From Corynebacterium nuruki S6-4 (GTDB lineage Bacteria > Actinomycetota > Actinomycetes > Mycobacteriales > Mycobacteriaceae), in contig NZ_CP042429.1 in the NCBI RefSeq assembly GCF_007970465.1, positions 1,178,001-1,242,000 of the forward strand: 64,000 bases of DNA. Direction: 5' to 3'. The position numbers and the translations under genes are program-made. The notes under the pieces are model-generated. The model was not told where the DNA came from and ran no database searches. It saw nothing but the letters and a program-made list of their open reading frames with translations. Shown one piece after another: positions 8,123 to 18,791 of the stretch. How positions within the stretch are numbered: the stretch's first letter is position 1; every line of letters begins with the position of its first letter.

Positions 8123-9181
8123 ATGAGGGGCGATGACGGGGCACTGTACGTACCGGGCCGGGGGCCACTGCACACACGCCGGCCGATGCCCGAGAAGGTC
8201 CCGGTCGCCCGCGCCGATCTCGTGGCGCAGGGCATGGGGTGGCGGAAGATCGACCGGCTGTACGTGCCGAGCGGCCCGGGGATGCTCGTGCCCCGGGACA
8301 CGGTCGGCGCGGGCCTGCCCACCGGGGAGGATGCCGGGCCGTTCCGGCACGACATCGTCACCCGGGCACGCAGTCAGATCCGCCCCGACGGCGAGGCTGT
8401 CGTCGGTTTCTGGGCGGCACTCGCCGGCCACGGCCTGCCGAGGTGGGCGGACACCGAGCCGGTGGTGCTGCATGTCGGCGCCCGGAGCCGCGGATCGCTG
8501 AGCGGCACGGTCGCCGGCCGCACCCCGCTGCTCGCGACGCTGCGTCCGCGCCCCGCGGATCTGCTGACGACCCGCCCCGACCCCTGCTGTCCGCAGCTTC
8601 AGGTCGTCACCGCACCGGTGGCGACCGCCCAGTGCCTCGCCACGGTCATCGCGGGGAAGAAGGCCTGGCATGCCCCGGAGGTTCCCGGGCTGGACCGGCG
8701 CACCGTCAACGGCGTCCAGCTGCTGGACGCCGTCCTGCAGTGCACCGTCCTCTCCCCCGACGATCTGTTGTCCGGGGCGGCGAACCGGGTGAGGCGGGAC
8801 CGGATGGAGCGGCTCATCGCCCTGACCGACGACGGGGCGCAGTCGCCGCGGGAGACTGTGCTCCGGCTGATGGTCCGGGACAGTCTGCCGCCGGGTTTCA
8901 CCTGGTCGTCCCAGGTTCCCGTCGCCGTCTCGGAGGAATGGTGGGGGACGCGGTCCACCGTCCCCGACCTCGCCTGCGAGGACCTGAAGGTCGCGCTCTA
9001 CTACGACGGTGGCCACCACGGCACCGGGGAGCAGAAGAGCACCGACTTCGACCTGTTCCAGAGACTGCGGGATCTCGGGTGGGAGCCGGTGCGGATCGAC
9101 AAGGCGCTCATGAAGAAGTACGTGACGATGATGGAGACCGTCGACAATGCGATCCTGCGCGCCTACCGGCGGTACGGCTGA
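8123..9181 (+). CDS. DUF559-like (Vsr/restriction-endonuclease fold) protein, AbiEi-like architecture
   Basis: A 352-residue protein of a type common in actinobacteria: an N-terminal region of about 200 residues and a C-terminal domain resembling DUF559 of the PD-(D/E)XK superfamily. The C-terminal pattern is AQSPRETVLRL, then PDLACEDLKVALYYDGGHH, then a glutamine, an arginine and LGWEPVRID. In related proteins the middle element reads D-x-x-(x)n-E-Y-D-G-x-H; here the usual glutamate is a tyrosine (LYYDGGHH), so nuclease activity is doubtful. A paralogue lies at 36009-37088. Several ATGs cluster at 8099-8125; 8123 is chosen because GAGGGG precedes it at a workable distance. The gene is bracketed by the two inverted-repeat copies. 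Function unknown. Confidence 0.7.
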   Translation: MRGDDGALYVPGRGPLHTRRPMPEKVPVARADLVAQGMGWRKIDRLYVPSGPGMLVPRDTVGAGLPTGEDAGPFRHDIVTRARSQIRPDGEAVVGFWAALAGHGLPRWADTEPVVLHVGARSRGSLSGTVAGRTPLLATLRPRPADLLTTRPDPCCPQLQVVTAPVATAQCLATVIAGKKAWHAPEVPGLDRRTVNGVQLLDAVLQCTVLSPDDLLSGAANRVRRDRMERLIALTDDGAQSPRETVLRLMVRDSLPPGFTWSSQVPVAVSEEWWGTRSTVPDLACEDLKVALYYDGGHHGTGEQKSTDFDLFQRLRDLGWEPVRIDKALMKKYVTMMETVDNAILRAYRRYG

Positions 9182-9199
9182 GCCGTCCGTCCTGCACGC

Positions 9200-9264
9200 A
9201 CAAATACTGCACTCCCTGTCACCGCCGGAGCGTCCGGAACGGTGACGGGGAGTGCAGTTTCCGT
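9200..9264. repeat. Long inverted-repeat element, copy 2 (between convergent genes)
   Basis: Arms 9200-9224 and 9240-9264 with a few mismatches. Left arm and right flank are near-identical to copy 1. It sits between the convergent DUF559-like gene and lpd, so it could serve as a bidirectional terminator. Confidence 0.82.
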
Positions 9265-9302
9265 CGTTCACCCGGCGGTGACGGCCCGGCGGCGGCGTTG
9301 CA

Positions 9303-9333
9303 GCGCTACAGCTGCGGCGCTACAGCTGCAGCG

Positions 9334-9344
<11 letters not shown>
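9303..9344. repeat. 14-bp tandem repeat, three units
   Basis: GCGCTACA recurs at 9303, 9317 and 9331, a 14-base period with unit GCGCTACAGCTGCG and small changes. The last unit runs into the stop codon of lpd, so two units lie just beyond the lpd stop. Confidence 0.75.
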
Positions 9345-10764
<1,420 letters not shown>

Positions 10765-10786
10765 GGTGGTGGCTCCTCTGTCCTCT

Positions 10787-12124
10787 CTAGCCTTCGATGA
10801 TCAGCAGGTTCGGGTCGTGCAGCAGCCGCATGACCGTGTTGAGGATCTCCTGGCCGCGGACCCCGTCGATGATGCGGTGGTCGTAGGTCAGGGAGAGCTT
10901 CATCATCTGGCCGACCGCGAGGTCACCGTCGTCGTTGACGTAGGGGGCCTTCACTGCACGTCCGACACCGAGGATCGCCGCCTGCGGGCTGGTGATGATC
11001 GGGGTGAACCAGCCGCCGTCCACACCGCCGAGGTTGCTGACGGTGACCGAGGCGCCGGACATGTCGTCGGCGCTGAGCTTGCCGTCGGCGGCCTTGTCGG
11101 CGTTGTCGCCGATGGCCCGGGCGATCTCGAGGATGTTGGCCCGGTCGGCGTCCTTGACGACGGGTGCGTAGAGCCCGCGGTCGGTGTCGGTGGCGATGGC
11201 GACGTTGCATGCCGAGTGGTAGACGATCTCGTCGGTCTCCGTGTCCAGCGAGCTGTTGAGCACGGGGTACTTCTTCAGCGCGGCGACGAGGGCCTTGACG
11301 ATGAACGGCAGGACGGTCAGGTGGATGTCCTGGTCGGCGGCCGCGGCCTTGTACCGCTTGCGCAGCTTGAGCAGCGCGCCGACCTCGACCTCGCCGAAGT
11401 TGGTGACCGGCGGGATCGTGGCGTGGGAGGTGGCCATCGCCCGCCCGGTCGCGGCGCGGACGCCGGAGTAGGCCTCCCGGCGGTCGCCCTCGCGGTCGGT
11501 GACCGCGACGGGTGCCGCCGTTGCGGCCGGCACGGCTGCCGCTGCCTCGTCGCCGGTGGTTCCGGACGCCGCGGTGGTGGCGTCGGCGGCCGGGGCGGCG
11601 GCCTTCTCGACGTCGGCGCGGGTGACGTGTCCGTGGGATCCGGTCGGGGTGAGCGTCTGGATGTCCACGCCCTTCTCGCGGGCCAGCCGGCGGACCGAGG
11701 GCATGGCGAGGACCCGGTTGGCGGCGGCCTCGCCCGCGGTCTGCGGGACGTGGTTGGCGACGGGCGCCTCGGTCGGCGCGGGCGTCTCCGGCTGCTCTCC
11801 GGTTTCTGCTGCCTCGTCGGCGGCGGCCGGTTCGGCGGCGTCCGCGTCGCCCGCGGCACTGTCGTCGTCGGTGTCGTCGTCGGGCGAGCCGTCGTCGATG
11901 ACGATGAGCACGTCGCCGACCTTCGCGGTCTCCCCTTCACCGAAGTTGATCTTGGTGACGGTGCCGGCGACCGGGGACGGCAGGTCGGTGACGGCCTTGT
12001 CGTTCTCGATCTCGACGAGGTCCTGGTCCTCCTCCACCGTGTCTCCCACGGCGACGTCCCAGGCGGAAATGGTGCCCTCGGCCAGGCCTTCGCCCAGCTC
12101 CGGCATGATGAACTTGAATGACAT
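10787..12124 (-). CDS. pdhC: 2-oxoacid dehydrogenase complex E2 (dihydrolipoamide acetyltransferase)
   Basis: A 445-residue E2 subunit. Domains in order: one lipoyl domain (residues 1-77, lipoylated Lys43 in EIENDKAVTDL), an acidic, alanine-rich linker, a peripheral-subunit-binding domain (about 137-172, AMPSVRRLAREKGVDI), a second alanine-rich linker, and the catalytic acyltransferase domain with LTYDHRIIDG near the end. A single lipoyl domain is the arrangement in many Firmicute-type pyruvate and branched-chain complexes, unlike the multi-lipoyl AceF usual in corynebacteria. It follows the E1 beta gene after about 20 bases. Substrate is most probably pyruvate, by its partner E1 genes. Confidence 0.93.
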   Translation of the reverse strand: MSFKFIMPELGEGLAEGTISAWDVAVGDTVEEDQDLVEIENDKAVTDLPSPVAGTVTKINFGEGETAKVGDVLIVIDDGSPDDDTDDDSAAGDADAAEPAAADEAAETGEQPETPAPTEAPVANHVPQTAGEAAANRVLAMPSVRRLAREKGVDIQTLTPTGSHGHVTRADVEKAAAPAADATTAASGTTGDEAAAAVPAATAAPVAVTDREGDRREAYSGVRAATGRAMATSHATIPPVTNFGEVEVGALLKLRKRYKAAAADQDIHLTVLPFIVKALVAALKKYPVLNSSLDTETDEIVYHSACNVAIATDTDRGLYAPVVKDADRANILEIARAIGDNADKAADGKLSADDMSGASVTVSNLGGVDGGWFTPIITSPQAAILGVGRAVKAPYVNDDGDLAVGQMMKLSLTYDHRIIDGVRGQEILNTVMRLLHDPNLLIIEG

Positions 12125-12144
12125 GGTGTTCTTCTCCTACTGGG

Positions 12145-13122
12145 CTAGTAGCTCAGGATCTCGCGGGCCTTGGCCTCGATCGTCGTGGCGTCCGGCAGCC
12201 AGGCGTGCTCGTCGACGGCGAACGGGTAGACCGAGTCCGGTGCGGAGACCCGGCCGATGGGTGCCTCCAGCGACAGGATGCGGTTCTCGGCGACCTCGGA
12301 GACCACGTGGGCGGCGACACCGGCGATGTTCTGTGCCTCCTGGATGACGACCAGCCGGGAGGTCTTGTCGACCGAGGCGAAGATCGTGTCGGTGTCGATC
12401 GGCGACAGGCTGCGCAGGTCGATGACCTCGGCGGAGATGCCGTCGGCGGCGAGCTTCTCGGCGGCGGCGACGGACTCGCGGACCATCGCACCGTAGGTGA
12501 CGAGGGTGATGTCGGTGCCCTCGCGGACGACGGCGGCGGTGTCCAGCGGGACGCGGTAGATGTCCTCGGGGACGTCACCCTTCTCCGACCGGTAGAGCCG
12601 CAGGTGCTCGAGGAAGAGGACCGGGTCGTTGTTCTCGACCGCGGAGACGAGCAGCCCCTTGGCGTCGTAGGCGTTCGAGGGCGTGACGACCCGCAGGCCG
12701 GGCACGCCGGTGAAGAGGTGCTCGATGCTGTCGGAGTGGAGTTCGGCGGTGTGCGTGCCACCACCGTAGGGGGTGCGGATGGTGACCGGCTGGGTCACGT
12801 CACCGGCGGTGCGGAAGCGGTTGCGCGAGAGCTGGCCGGCGATCGAGTCGGTGGACTCGAAGGTGAACGGGGAGAACTGGATCTCCGGGATCGGACGCCA
12901 CCCGGTGGCGGACAGTCCGACGGACAGCCCGAGGATGCCGGACTCGGCGAGCGGGGTGTCGAAGACGCGGTCCTCGCCGTACTTGTCCTGCAGTCCCTCG
13001 GTGGCGCGGAAGACGCCGCCGTTCTTCCCCACGTCCTCACCGAAGATGAGGGTCCGGTCGTCCTCGGCGAGAACGTTGTCCAGGGCGCTGGTGATGGCCT
13101 GGATGTAGCTCATCGTGGTCAT
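12145..13122 (-). CDS. pdhB: Pyruvate/2-oxoacid dehydrogenase E1 beta subunit
   Basis: A 325-residue E1 beta chain, which with E1 alpha forms the thiamine-diphosphate-dependent decarboxylase. Typical blocks are FGEDVGKNGGVFRATEGLQ with the conserved glutamate, FDTPLAESGILG, EIQFSPFTF and the C-terminal transketolase-like domain (TLVTYGAMV, EVIDLRSLSPID). The ATG at 13122 follows the E1 alpha stop by two bases. An AGGAGG inside the end of E1 alpha, 10 bases upstream, supports it over the second ATG three codons on. Confidence 0.95.
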   Translation of the reverse strand: MTTMSYIQAITSALDNVLAEDDRTLIFGEDVGKNGGVFRATEGLQDKYGEDRVFDTPLAESGILGLSVGLSATGWRPIPEIQFSPFTFESTDSIAGQLSRNRFRTAGDVTQPVTIRTPYGGGTHTAELHSDSIEHLFTGVPGLRVVTPSNAYDAKGLLVSAVENNDPVLFLEHLRLYRSEKGDVPEDIYRVPLDTAAVVREGTDITLVTYGAMVRESVAAAEKLAADGISAEVIDLRSLSPIDTDTIFASVDKTSRLVVIQEAQNIAGVAAHVVSEVAENRILSLEAPIGRVSAPDSVYPFAVDEHAWLPDATTIEAKAREILSY

Positions 13123-13124
13123 GT

Positions 13125-14252
13125 TTACTTGGCCTCCTCGGCGGTAGCCTGCTCGGCGAGCTGCTTGACGATGTTCGGGGTGGGTTCCTCGAAGGTGTTG
13201 GTGAGGAACTCGGTGACCGTCTGGTGCGGGGTCTTCTCCGCCTCCTTGATGGCGGCGCGGAATTCCTTCTTGTACGAGTCCTTCAACTCGACCTCCCGGT
13301 CTTCGGACCACAGGTCCCGGCCGGTGAGCAGTTCGCGCAGCCGGTTCAGCGGGTCCTTGTCGAACCAGGGCTGCTCCTCCTCCGGGGTGCGGTAGCGGCT
13401 CGGGTCGTCACCGGCCGAGGAGTGGGCGCCGAACCGGTAGGTCAGGGTCTCGATGAGGACCGGGCCGTTGCCGGCGGCGGTGAACTCACGGGCCGCCTTC
13501 GACACGGCGTTGACCGCGAGGATGTCCATGCCGTCGACCTGGACCGACGGGAGGCCGGCGGCCATCGCCTTCTGCGCCAGGGTCAGGGTGTGGGTCTGGT
13601 AGGAGCGGGGGACGGAGATCGCCCAGCCGTTGTTCTGGATGATCATGACCAGCGGCGCCTGGAAGGCACCGGCGAAGTTCATGCCTTCGTAGGTGTCGCC
13701 CTGGGAGGTGGATCCGTCACCGGAGTAGGAGAACGCGACGGCGTCCTCCCCGTTCTTCTTGATGCCGAGTGCGGCGCCGGCAGCGGCGATGTGCTGGGCG
13801 CCGATGATGATCTGCGGGAACCAGCTGCGGTGGCCCTCGGCCATCCGGTTGCCCTGGACGTGGCCGCGGGACCACAGGAATCCCTGGGTCGGGGTGATCG
13901 CGCCGTGCTCGATCATCTGCGGCAGGTCACGGTAGCTGGGGAACAGGTAGTCCTGCGGCTGGAACGCGGTGACGCTGCCCATCTGGCTGGCCTCCTGCCC
14001 GAGGGTGGGGGCGTAGAAGCCGAGCCGGCCCTGCTTGGAGAAGACCGTGGTCTGCTCGTGGAGGACGCGCTCGTAGAGCATGATCTCCATGAAGTGGACG
14101 AGCTCGTCGTCGGAGTAGGTGTCGAGGACCGCCTGGTCGACGACCTTCGCGTTCTCGTCGAGAACCTGGATCGGGTGGGCGTACTCCTCGCCGAGACCGT
14201 TCTTGATGGCGGCGAAGTCGACGACCGGGGTGGCGGCTGTGGTGTCAGACAT
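13125..14252 (-). CDS. pdhA: Pyruvate/2-oxoacid dehydrogenase E1 alpha subunit
   Basis: A 375-residue E1 alpha chain. The thiamine-binding motif runs from FSYSGDGSTSQGDTYEGMNFA to QNNGWAIS. The phosphorylation-loop region (RFGAHSSAGDDPSRYRTPEE) and the FPSYRDLPQMIEHG and GFYAPTLGQEA blocks are like PdhA of Bacillus. This heterodimeric E1 differs from the homodimeric AceE normally used by corynebacteria. Together with pdhB, pdhC and lpd it makes a complete complex. Pyruvate is the likely substrate; a branched-chain 2-oxoacid cannot be excluded by motif. It starts 16 bases after the transporter gene. Confidence 0.93.
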   Translation of the reverse strand: MSDTTAATPVVDFAAIKNGLGEEYAHPIQVLDENAKVVDQAVLDTYSDDELVHFMEIMLYERVLHEQTTVFSKQGRLGFYAPTLGQEASQMGSVTAFQPQDYLFPSYRDLPQMIEHGAITPTQGFLWSRGHVQGNRMAEGHRSWFPQIIIGAQHIAAAGAALGIKKNGEDAVAFSYSGDGSTSQGDTYEGMNFAGAFQAPLVMIIQNNGWAISVPRSYQTHTLTLAQKAMAAGLPSVQVDGMDILAVNAVSKAAREFTAAGNGPVLIETLTYRFGAHSSAGDDPSRYRTPEEEQPWFDKDPLNRLRELLTGRDLWSEDREVELKDSYKKEFRAAIKEAEKTPHQTVTEFLTNTFEEPTPNIVKQLAEQATAEEAK

Positions 14253-14268
14253 TTATGGTCACTGTCCT

Positions 14269-15525
14269 TTACGCGTTGAGTGATTCAGAGGTGCCGGCGG
14301 CTGCGGCGGCGGGTTCGGCCGGCGGCGGGCCGGGCGCCTTGACGAGGAAGAGGATGACGGCCCCGATGGCCAGGAAGACCGCACCGATGAGCAGGGCGGT
14401 GCCGAAGCTCAGGACATCGTTGGACATCAGGGTGTTGAAGATCAGGGTGATGACCGCACCACAGGCAAAGCCCTGGTAGATCACCGAGTAGTTCTTCGAC
14501 TGGTTGTTGTGGCCGAAGTAGTCGCCGACGATGGTCGGGTAGATCGTGATGCAGCCGCCGAAGGCCGCACCGAACAGCAGGAAGCCGACGATGTACAGCC
14601 ACGGTTCCGGACGCCACGTCACGCCGATCACCACGGACATCACCGCGAGCACGGTCAGCGAGAGGGCGACGATGAGGGTGCGGGACATGTGGTCGGACAG
14701 CCAGCCGAAGAGGAACCGGCCGGCGGTGTTCGCCAGGGCGACGAGGGAGACCAGGGTGACGGCGGTGCCGATGAGGTAGTCCTTCGGCTCCGGGGCGTCG
14801 CCGGCCGCGCTGCCTGCGTTGCCGATGATGAACAGGCCGGCGAAGCAGAACGCCGTGATGCCCCAGAACAGCAGGTAGGCCTGCGGCCGGCGGAGCATCT
14901 GCGGGATCGTGTACTCACCGGAGCCCGGGGTGTCGCTGCCGGGGATGACCGGGGCGTCCTTGAGGAAGGCGCCGCCGCCGATGATGAGGATCCCGGCGAT
15001 GATCGCCCAGAGAATGAAGCAGATCATCAGTCCGGAGTAGCCGTTGTCCGCGTCGCCGAGCACCGGGGTGACGACGAACGGCAGGACGAAGGCCGGCAGG
15101 CCGTAGGCGCCCACGCAGATGCCGGAGATGGTGCCCGACTTCTCCGGGTACCAGCGCAGGCAGTTGGTGAGACTGAGCAGGTAGCCGATGCCGTCGGCGA
15201 TGCCGACCATGACGCCGGCGGTCAGGTAGAGCACGACGACGTTCGGGACGAACGCCGAGAGCAGCAGACCGACCGCCAGCAGAACGCCGCATCCGGTGAG
15301 GACGCGGCGGACGCCGAACTTCGCCTGCAGCCAGTTGATGGTCAGGGTGGAGACCGACAGGCAGATCATCATGATCGAGAACGTCATGGCGATGCCGAAG
15401 GTCTTGGTGTGGTCGTCGTAGAACTTGTCGGCGAGTGCCGGGTTCAACATCGACCAGGAATAGACGGTGCCCAGCCCGATCTGGGCGAGCACCGTACCGA
15501 CCAGGACTCTGGTGCGGGTTTCCAT
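14269..15525 (-). CDS. MFS transporter, OFA (oxalate/formate antiporter-like) family
   Basis: A 418-residue transporter with about 12 helices. The opening (LVGTVLAQIGLGTVYSWSML) and LRWYPEKSGTISGICVGAYGLPAFV match the OFA family, which includes OxlT and pyruvate-responsive transporters of enterobacteria. A carboxylate substrate is likely; pyruvate or lactate is a guess from being the first gene of the pdh operon. Start ATG at 15525 has AGAGGAG seven bases upstream; upstream in-frame codons lack that support. The C-terminus is a proline- and alanine-rich cytoplasmic tail. Confidence 0.88.
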   Translation of the reverse strand: METRTRVLVGTVLAQIGLGTVYSWSMLNPALADKFYDDHTKTFGIAMTFSIMMICLSVSTLTINWLQAKFGVRRVLTGCGVLLAVGLLLSAFVPNVVVLYLTAGVMVGIADGIGYLLSLTNCLRWYPEKSGTISGICVGAYGLPAFVLPFVVTPVLGDADNGYSGLMICFILWAIIAGILIIGGGAFLKDAPVIPGSDTPGSGEYTIPQMLRRPQAYLLFWGITAFCFAGLFIIGNAGSAAGDAPEPKDYLIGTAVTLVSLVALANTAGRFLFGWLSDHMSRTLIVALSLTVLAVMSVVIGVTWRPEPWLYIVGFLLFGAAFGGCITIYPTIVGDYFGHNNQSKNYSVIYQGFACGAVITLIFNTLMSNDVLSFGTALLIGAVFLAIGAVILFLVKAPGPPPAEPAAAAAGTSESLNA

Positions 15526-15606
15526 GGGTGGCTCCTCTGGTGAAAGCATCACGTTTTCTTTCCCGTGCTGCCGCCGAGCCTAGTACCGAAACCGGGGGAA
15601 CCAATC

Positions 15607-15626
15607 TGTATATATAACCCCATACA
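15607..15626 (-). promoter_or_regulatory. TGTAT-N10-ATACA palindrome in the pdh-operon promoter region
   Basis: TGTAT (15607-15611) and ATACA (15622-15626) flank AT-rich DNA that, on the minus strand, contains TATATA, a plausible -10 element for the OFA-pdh operon about 85 bases before its start codon. A symmetric site over the core promoter suggests a repressor. No regulator gene is adjacent. Confidence 0.4.
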
Positions 15627-15724
15627 TTACCCCACTTCACTATTTCCCCAGGTCATGTGGTCTTACCGGTCGTATCCACCGTGACTCACTCCACCCCCAT
15701 CGGGTGTAACCGGGTGGTCGACCA

Positions 15725-16681
15725 CTACCCCCGGGCCAGGACGGCGACCCGGTACACGGCGTCCTCCACCGCGTACTCCGGGTCCGCCGCATGCCCCTTG
15801 ACCCCGGCATCCAGATCGGCGACGACCTGGACCGCCGCGGCAACCGCGGCAGGCGTCCAGCCCCGCGCCGTCCGCACCGTCTTCTCCAGTTTCCACGGCG
15901 GCATCCCGAAGTCCTTCGCCTGGGCCCGCGCGTTGATCCGGCCCGCCCCCCGGACCCGGGCGATGTCCCCGACGACACCCGACAACGCCGACGCCAGCAG
16001 CACGTGCGGCACCCCGAGCTGCAGTGCCCGGCGCGCCGCCCCGACCGCCCGGTCGACCCTTCCGGTCACCGCGAGATCCGCGACATCGAAGCCGGAGACC
16101 TCAGCGGTGCCCTGGTAGTAGCGGTGGACCGCCGCGGCGGTGACCTGCCCGCCGGTGTCCGCCACGAGCTGGCTGACCGCGGCGGACAGCTCCCGCAGAT
16201 CCGTACCGACCGCGTCGAGCAGTGCCGCGGTGACGTCGGGGCTGACGCGGGTCCCGGCGTCCCGGAACTCCCGGTCGACGAAGGCGGTGCGTTCCCGGCC
16301 CTTGAGTTCCTCGGCACTGTGCACCTGCAGTTCCCCGGTCGGTGCCTTCTTCGGCAGCGACGTGACCAGTCCCTTCTGCCGGCCCTTCCCGCTGTGCTGG
16401 AGGATCAGGGTGATGCCGGGGGCGGGGTCGGCGACGGCCTGTTCGACGAGTGTGGCGGTATCCTTCCCGGCCTCGGCCAGTCCGGTGACGACGATGATCC
16501 GGTCCTCGGCGAACAGCGACGGGCTGAGGAGTTCAGCGAGTTCGGGGGCATCGACCTCGGAGGCCTTCCGCATTTCGGCGGGGAGGTCGGGGTCACCGCA
16601 GGCGGTGCGGACCGCCTCGACGATGCCGTGACGGATGCGCTCGGCCAGGAAGTCCTCGGAGCCGACGATGAGATGGATCAT
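15725..16681 (-). CDS. holA: DNA polymerase III delta subunit (clamp loader)
   Basis: A 318-residue HolA. This subunit opens the sliding clamp as part of the clamp loader. Recognised from HLIVGSEDFLAERI at the N-terminus, the IIVVTGLAEA segment, ITLILQHSGKGRQKGLVTSL, DAVGTDLRELSAAVSQL and a C-terminal helical domain. Start at the ATG at 16681 is preferred over one three codons upstream because TAGGAT (16689-16694, minus strand) ends seven bases before it, a leaderless pattern. comEC lies just upstream on the same strand, as in other actinobacteria. Confidence 0.93.
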   Translation of the reverse strand: MIHLIVGSEDFLAERIRHGIVEAVRTACGDPDLPAEMRKASEVDAPELAELLSPSLFAEDRIIVVTGLAEAGKDTATLVEQAVADPAPGITLILQHSGKGRQKGLVTSLPKKAPTGELQVHSAEELKGRERTAFVDREFRDAGTRVSPDVTAALLDAVGTDLRELSAAVSQLVADTGGQVTAAAVHRYYQGTAEVSGFDVADLAVTGRVDRAVGAARRALQLGVPHVLLASALSGVVGDIARVRGAGRINARAQAKDFGMPPWKLEKTVRTARGWTPAAVAAAVQVVADLDAGVKGHAADPEYAVEDAVYRVAVLARG

Positions 16682-16691
16682 GCGCCCCATC

Positions 16692-18791
16692 CTAGGCAGG
16701 CCGCCCGTCGGCGTGGAGACCGTCTCCGGTCAGGACGACCGTCCCGTCGCGGCACGGGTAGGCGACCGGCACACCGGCCGGGGTCCTGCTCGGCATCCCC
16801 CGGCTGCGGCCGCACGCGGTCACGACGTACAGCTGCGGTGGCGGGACGCCCCGCCCCCGCCCCCGGTCCCGGTGCTCCGCGCGGAGCACCGCCGCGTCAT
16901 CCGGCAGGACGACCACTGCGTCCCGGGTGTCCGGGGTGAGCAGTTCCGGCCCGCCGTCGCGCCACCGGACCCCGATCTGCCACGGCCCCACCCGGGCCAG
17001 GTCCTCGGCCCATTTCCGTGTCAGCTGCTGCCCGTCCGCGTCGTCGTCATAGGGGCCGACGCTGACCACCCCGCCCCGGACCAGGCCGACGGCGATGACC
17101 ACCGAGGCGGTGAGCACGGTCGCCGCACCCCGGCGCGCCCGGGGAACGGCGACGAGCACCACGACCGACGCCACCACCGGCACCAGGGCGAGTGCCGGCC
17201 ACCAGCCGCCGGCGGTGTGCAGGACCGGCACCTGCCCCAGGCGTCCTGCGACGGTGAGGATCCACCAGGCGGGCACGACCGTCCCCCACAGCACCGCGGT
17301 CCCCGCCGGCACCCACACCCCCGCCACGAGTGCCCCCGCCATCCCCACCACGGTCAACGGGGCTACCGCCGGCCCCACCAGCAGGTTGGCGGGCAGCGCC
17401 GTCGGCGAGACGACCCCCACCATGTGGACGATGACGGGCGCGGTCACCACATCCGCCGCCAGGCTCACCCCCACCAGCCGGGTGAGCATGAGCTGCCACT
17501 GCACCGGGGCGCCGCGACCCCGACGGTCCCGGGACCGTGCCCACACCTGCAGCAGCCGTCGCGAGATCCACGGTGCCAGCGCGACGATGCCGACCGTCGC
17601 CACGACCGACAGGATGAAGGCGTACTCCACCGCCAGGCCGGGATCGACGAGCAGCAGGAGCAGCACCGCCGCCGAACACGCCGCGAACCCGTGGGTCCGT
17701 CGGGCGGACGCCACCGCCACCAGCCCGACCGCCCCCATCACCGTGGCCCGCAGCACGCTGGGTTCGGGCCCCACGAGCAGTGCGAACAGGACCAGGGCGA
17801 CCGCGGCGGCGACCACCTGGCCACGTTTGCCCACCCGCAGCGCCACCGCGGCGAGCAGGACAGCCCCGGTCACGGTGGCGACGTTCGCCCCGCTGACGGC
17901 CATGAGATGGGACAGGCCGGTGGCGAGGAAGTCGGTACGGGTCCCCACCGACAGCCGCCCGGTGTCCCCGACCACCATCCCCGGCACCAGGTCACCGGTC
18001 GTCCCCGGCAGGTGGGACGCCGCCTCGCGCAACGCCGCCCGCAGGTGCCCCGTCACCGCCTGGAGCCCCGACGGGTCCCGCAGCGGTCCGGGTGTCCCCC
18101 GCGCGGAGACCGTCACCGGCACCAGGCCGGGCCGGTCGTCGGTCCGGACCGACCCGGTGATGTGCAGGACGGTCCCCGGCCGGATGTCGAGCAGGTCCGT
18201 GACACGTCCCTGCCCGGCACCGACGCCACTGTCACCACTATCACCGCCGTCACCGTGACTGTGACCTCCGCCGACGAACACCGGGACCTGGCCCAGGTCG
18301 GGGACGTCGACGTCGAGGACCACCCCGCCGTCACGGACCGGCCGGGGCGCCCCGGTGACCGTGTAGTCCCCGTCGGCGACAGTGTTGTGCGCCGCCGACC
18401 ACGGATGCCGGTCCACCACCGTCGTCCGCTGCCAGGCCCGCAGTGCCCAGGCGGCGGCGAGGACCGGTGCAACGACCGCCGTGCGCAGCAGACTGCGCAC
18501 CGGCAACCGGTCACTCCACCGGGCCGACCGGCCGTGACGCGACCGGTCGGGGCCGAGGCACCGCAGCAGCACCAGCGGGACCACCGCCACCGCCCCGGCG
18601 ACGACCGCGGGGACCGGGGACCGTGTCAGCACGGTCACCGTGACCGCCGCCCAGGTCACCAGCGCCGCCGGCACCAGCCGGAGATCCGGGGCCCCGCGGC
18701 GGCGCCGGACGGCGTCCGGACTCCACGGGTCCCGGTCGGCGACGGTCCAGGGTCCCCCGGCCGGACGCCGCTCAGACTGTGACGCCGTCAC
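16692..18791 (-). CDS. comEC: ComEC/Rec2-family DNA-uptake channel protein
   Basis: A 699-residue polytopic membrane protein. An N-terminal pair of helices and an extracytoplasmic OB-like region (about 130-260) are followed by the competence domain, with the diagnostic FLATGLSHLMAVSGANVATV and LLVGPEPSVLRATVMG motifs. In competent bacteria ComEC passes single-stranded DNA through the membrane. The C-terminal metallo-beta-lactamase-like domain of longer homologues is absent; only about 130 soluble residues follow the last helix. GTG start at 18791 overlaps the end of comEA by 20 bases. Whether this organism is naturally competent is unknown. Confidence 0.92.
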   Translation of the reverse strand: MTASQSERRPAGGPWTVADRDPWSPDAVRRRRGAPDLRLVPAALVTWAAVTVTVLTRSPVPAVVAGAVAVVPLVLLRCLGPDRSRHGRSARWSDRLPVRSLLRTAVVAPVLAAAWALRAWQRTTVVDRHPWSAAHNTVADGDYTVTGAPRPVRDGGVVLDVDVPDLGQVPVFVGGGHSHGDGGDSGDSGVGAGQGRVTDLLDIRPGTVLHITGSVRTDDRPGLVPVTVSARGTPGPLRDPSGLQAVTGHLRAALREAASHLPGTTGDLVPGMVVGDTGRLSVGTRTDFLATGLSHLMAVSGANVATVTGAVLLAAVALRVGKRGQVVAAAVALVLFALLVGPEPSVLRATVMGAVGLVAVASARRTHGFAACSAAVLLLLLVDPGLAVEYAFILSVVATVGIVALAPWISRRLLQVWARSRDRRGRGAPVQWQLMLTRLVGVSLAADVVTAPVIVHMVGVVSPTALPANLLVGPAVAPLTVVGMAGALVAGVWVPAGTAVLWGTVVPAWWILTVAGRLGQVPVLHTAGGWWPALALVPVVASVVVLVAVPRARRGAATVLTASVVIAVGLVRGGVVSVGPYDDDADGQQLTRKWAEDLARVGPWQIGVRWRDGGPELLTPDTRDAVVVLPDDAAVLRAEHRDRGRGRGVPPPQLYVVTACGRSRGMPSRTPAGVPVAYPCRDGTVVLTGDGLHADGRPA

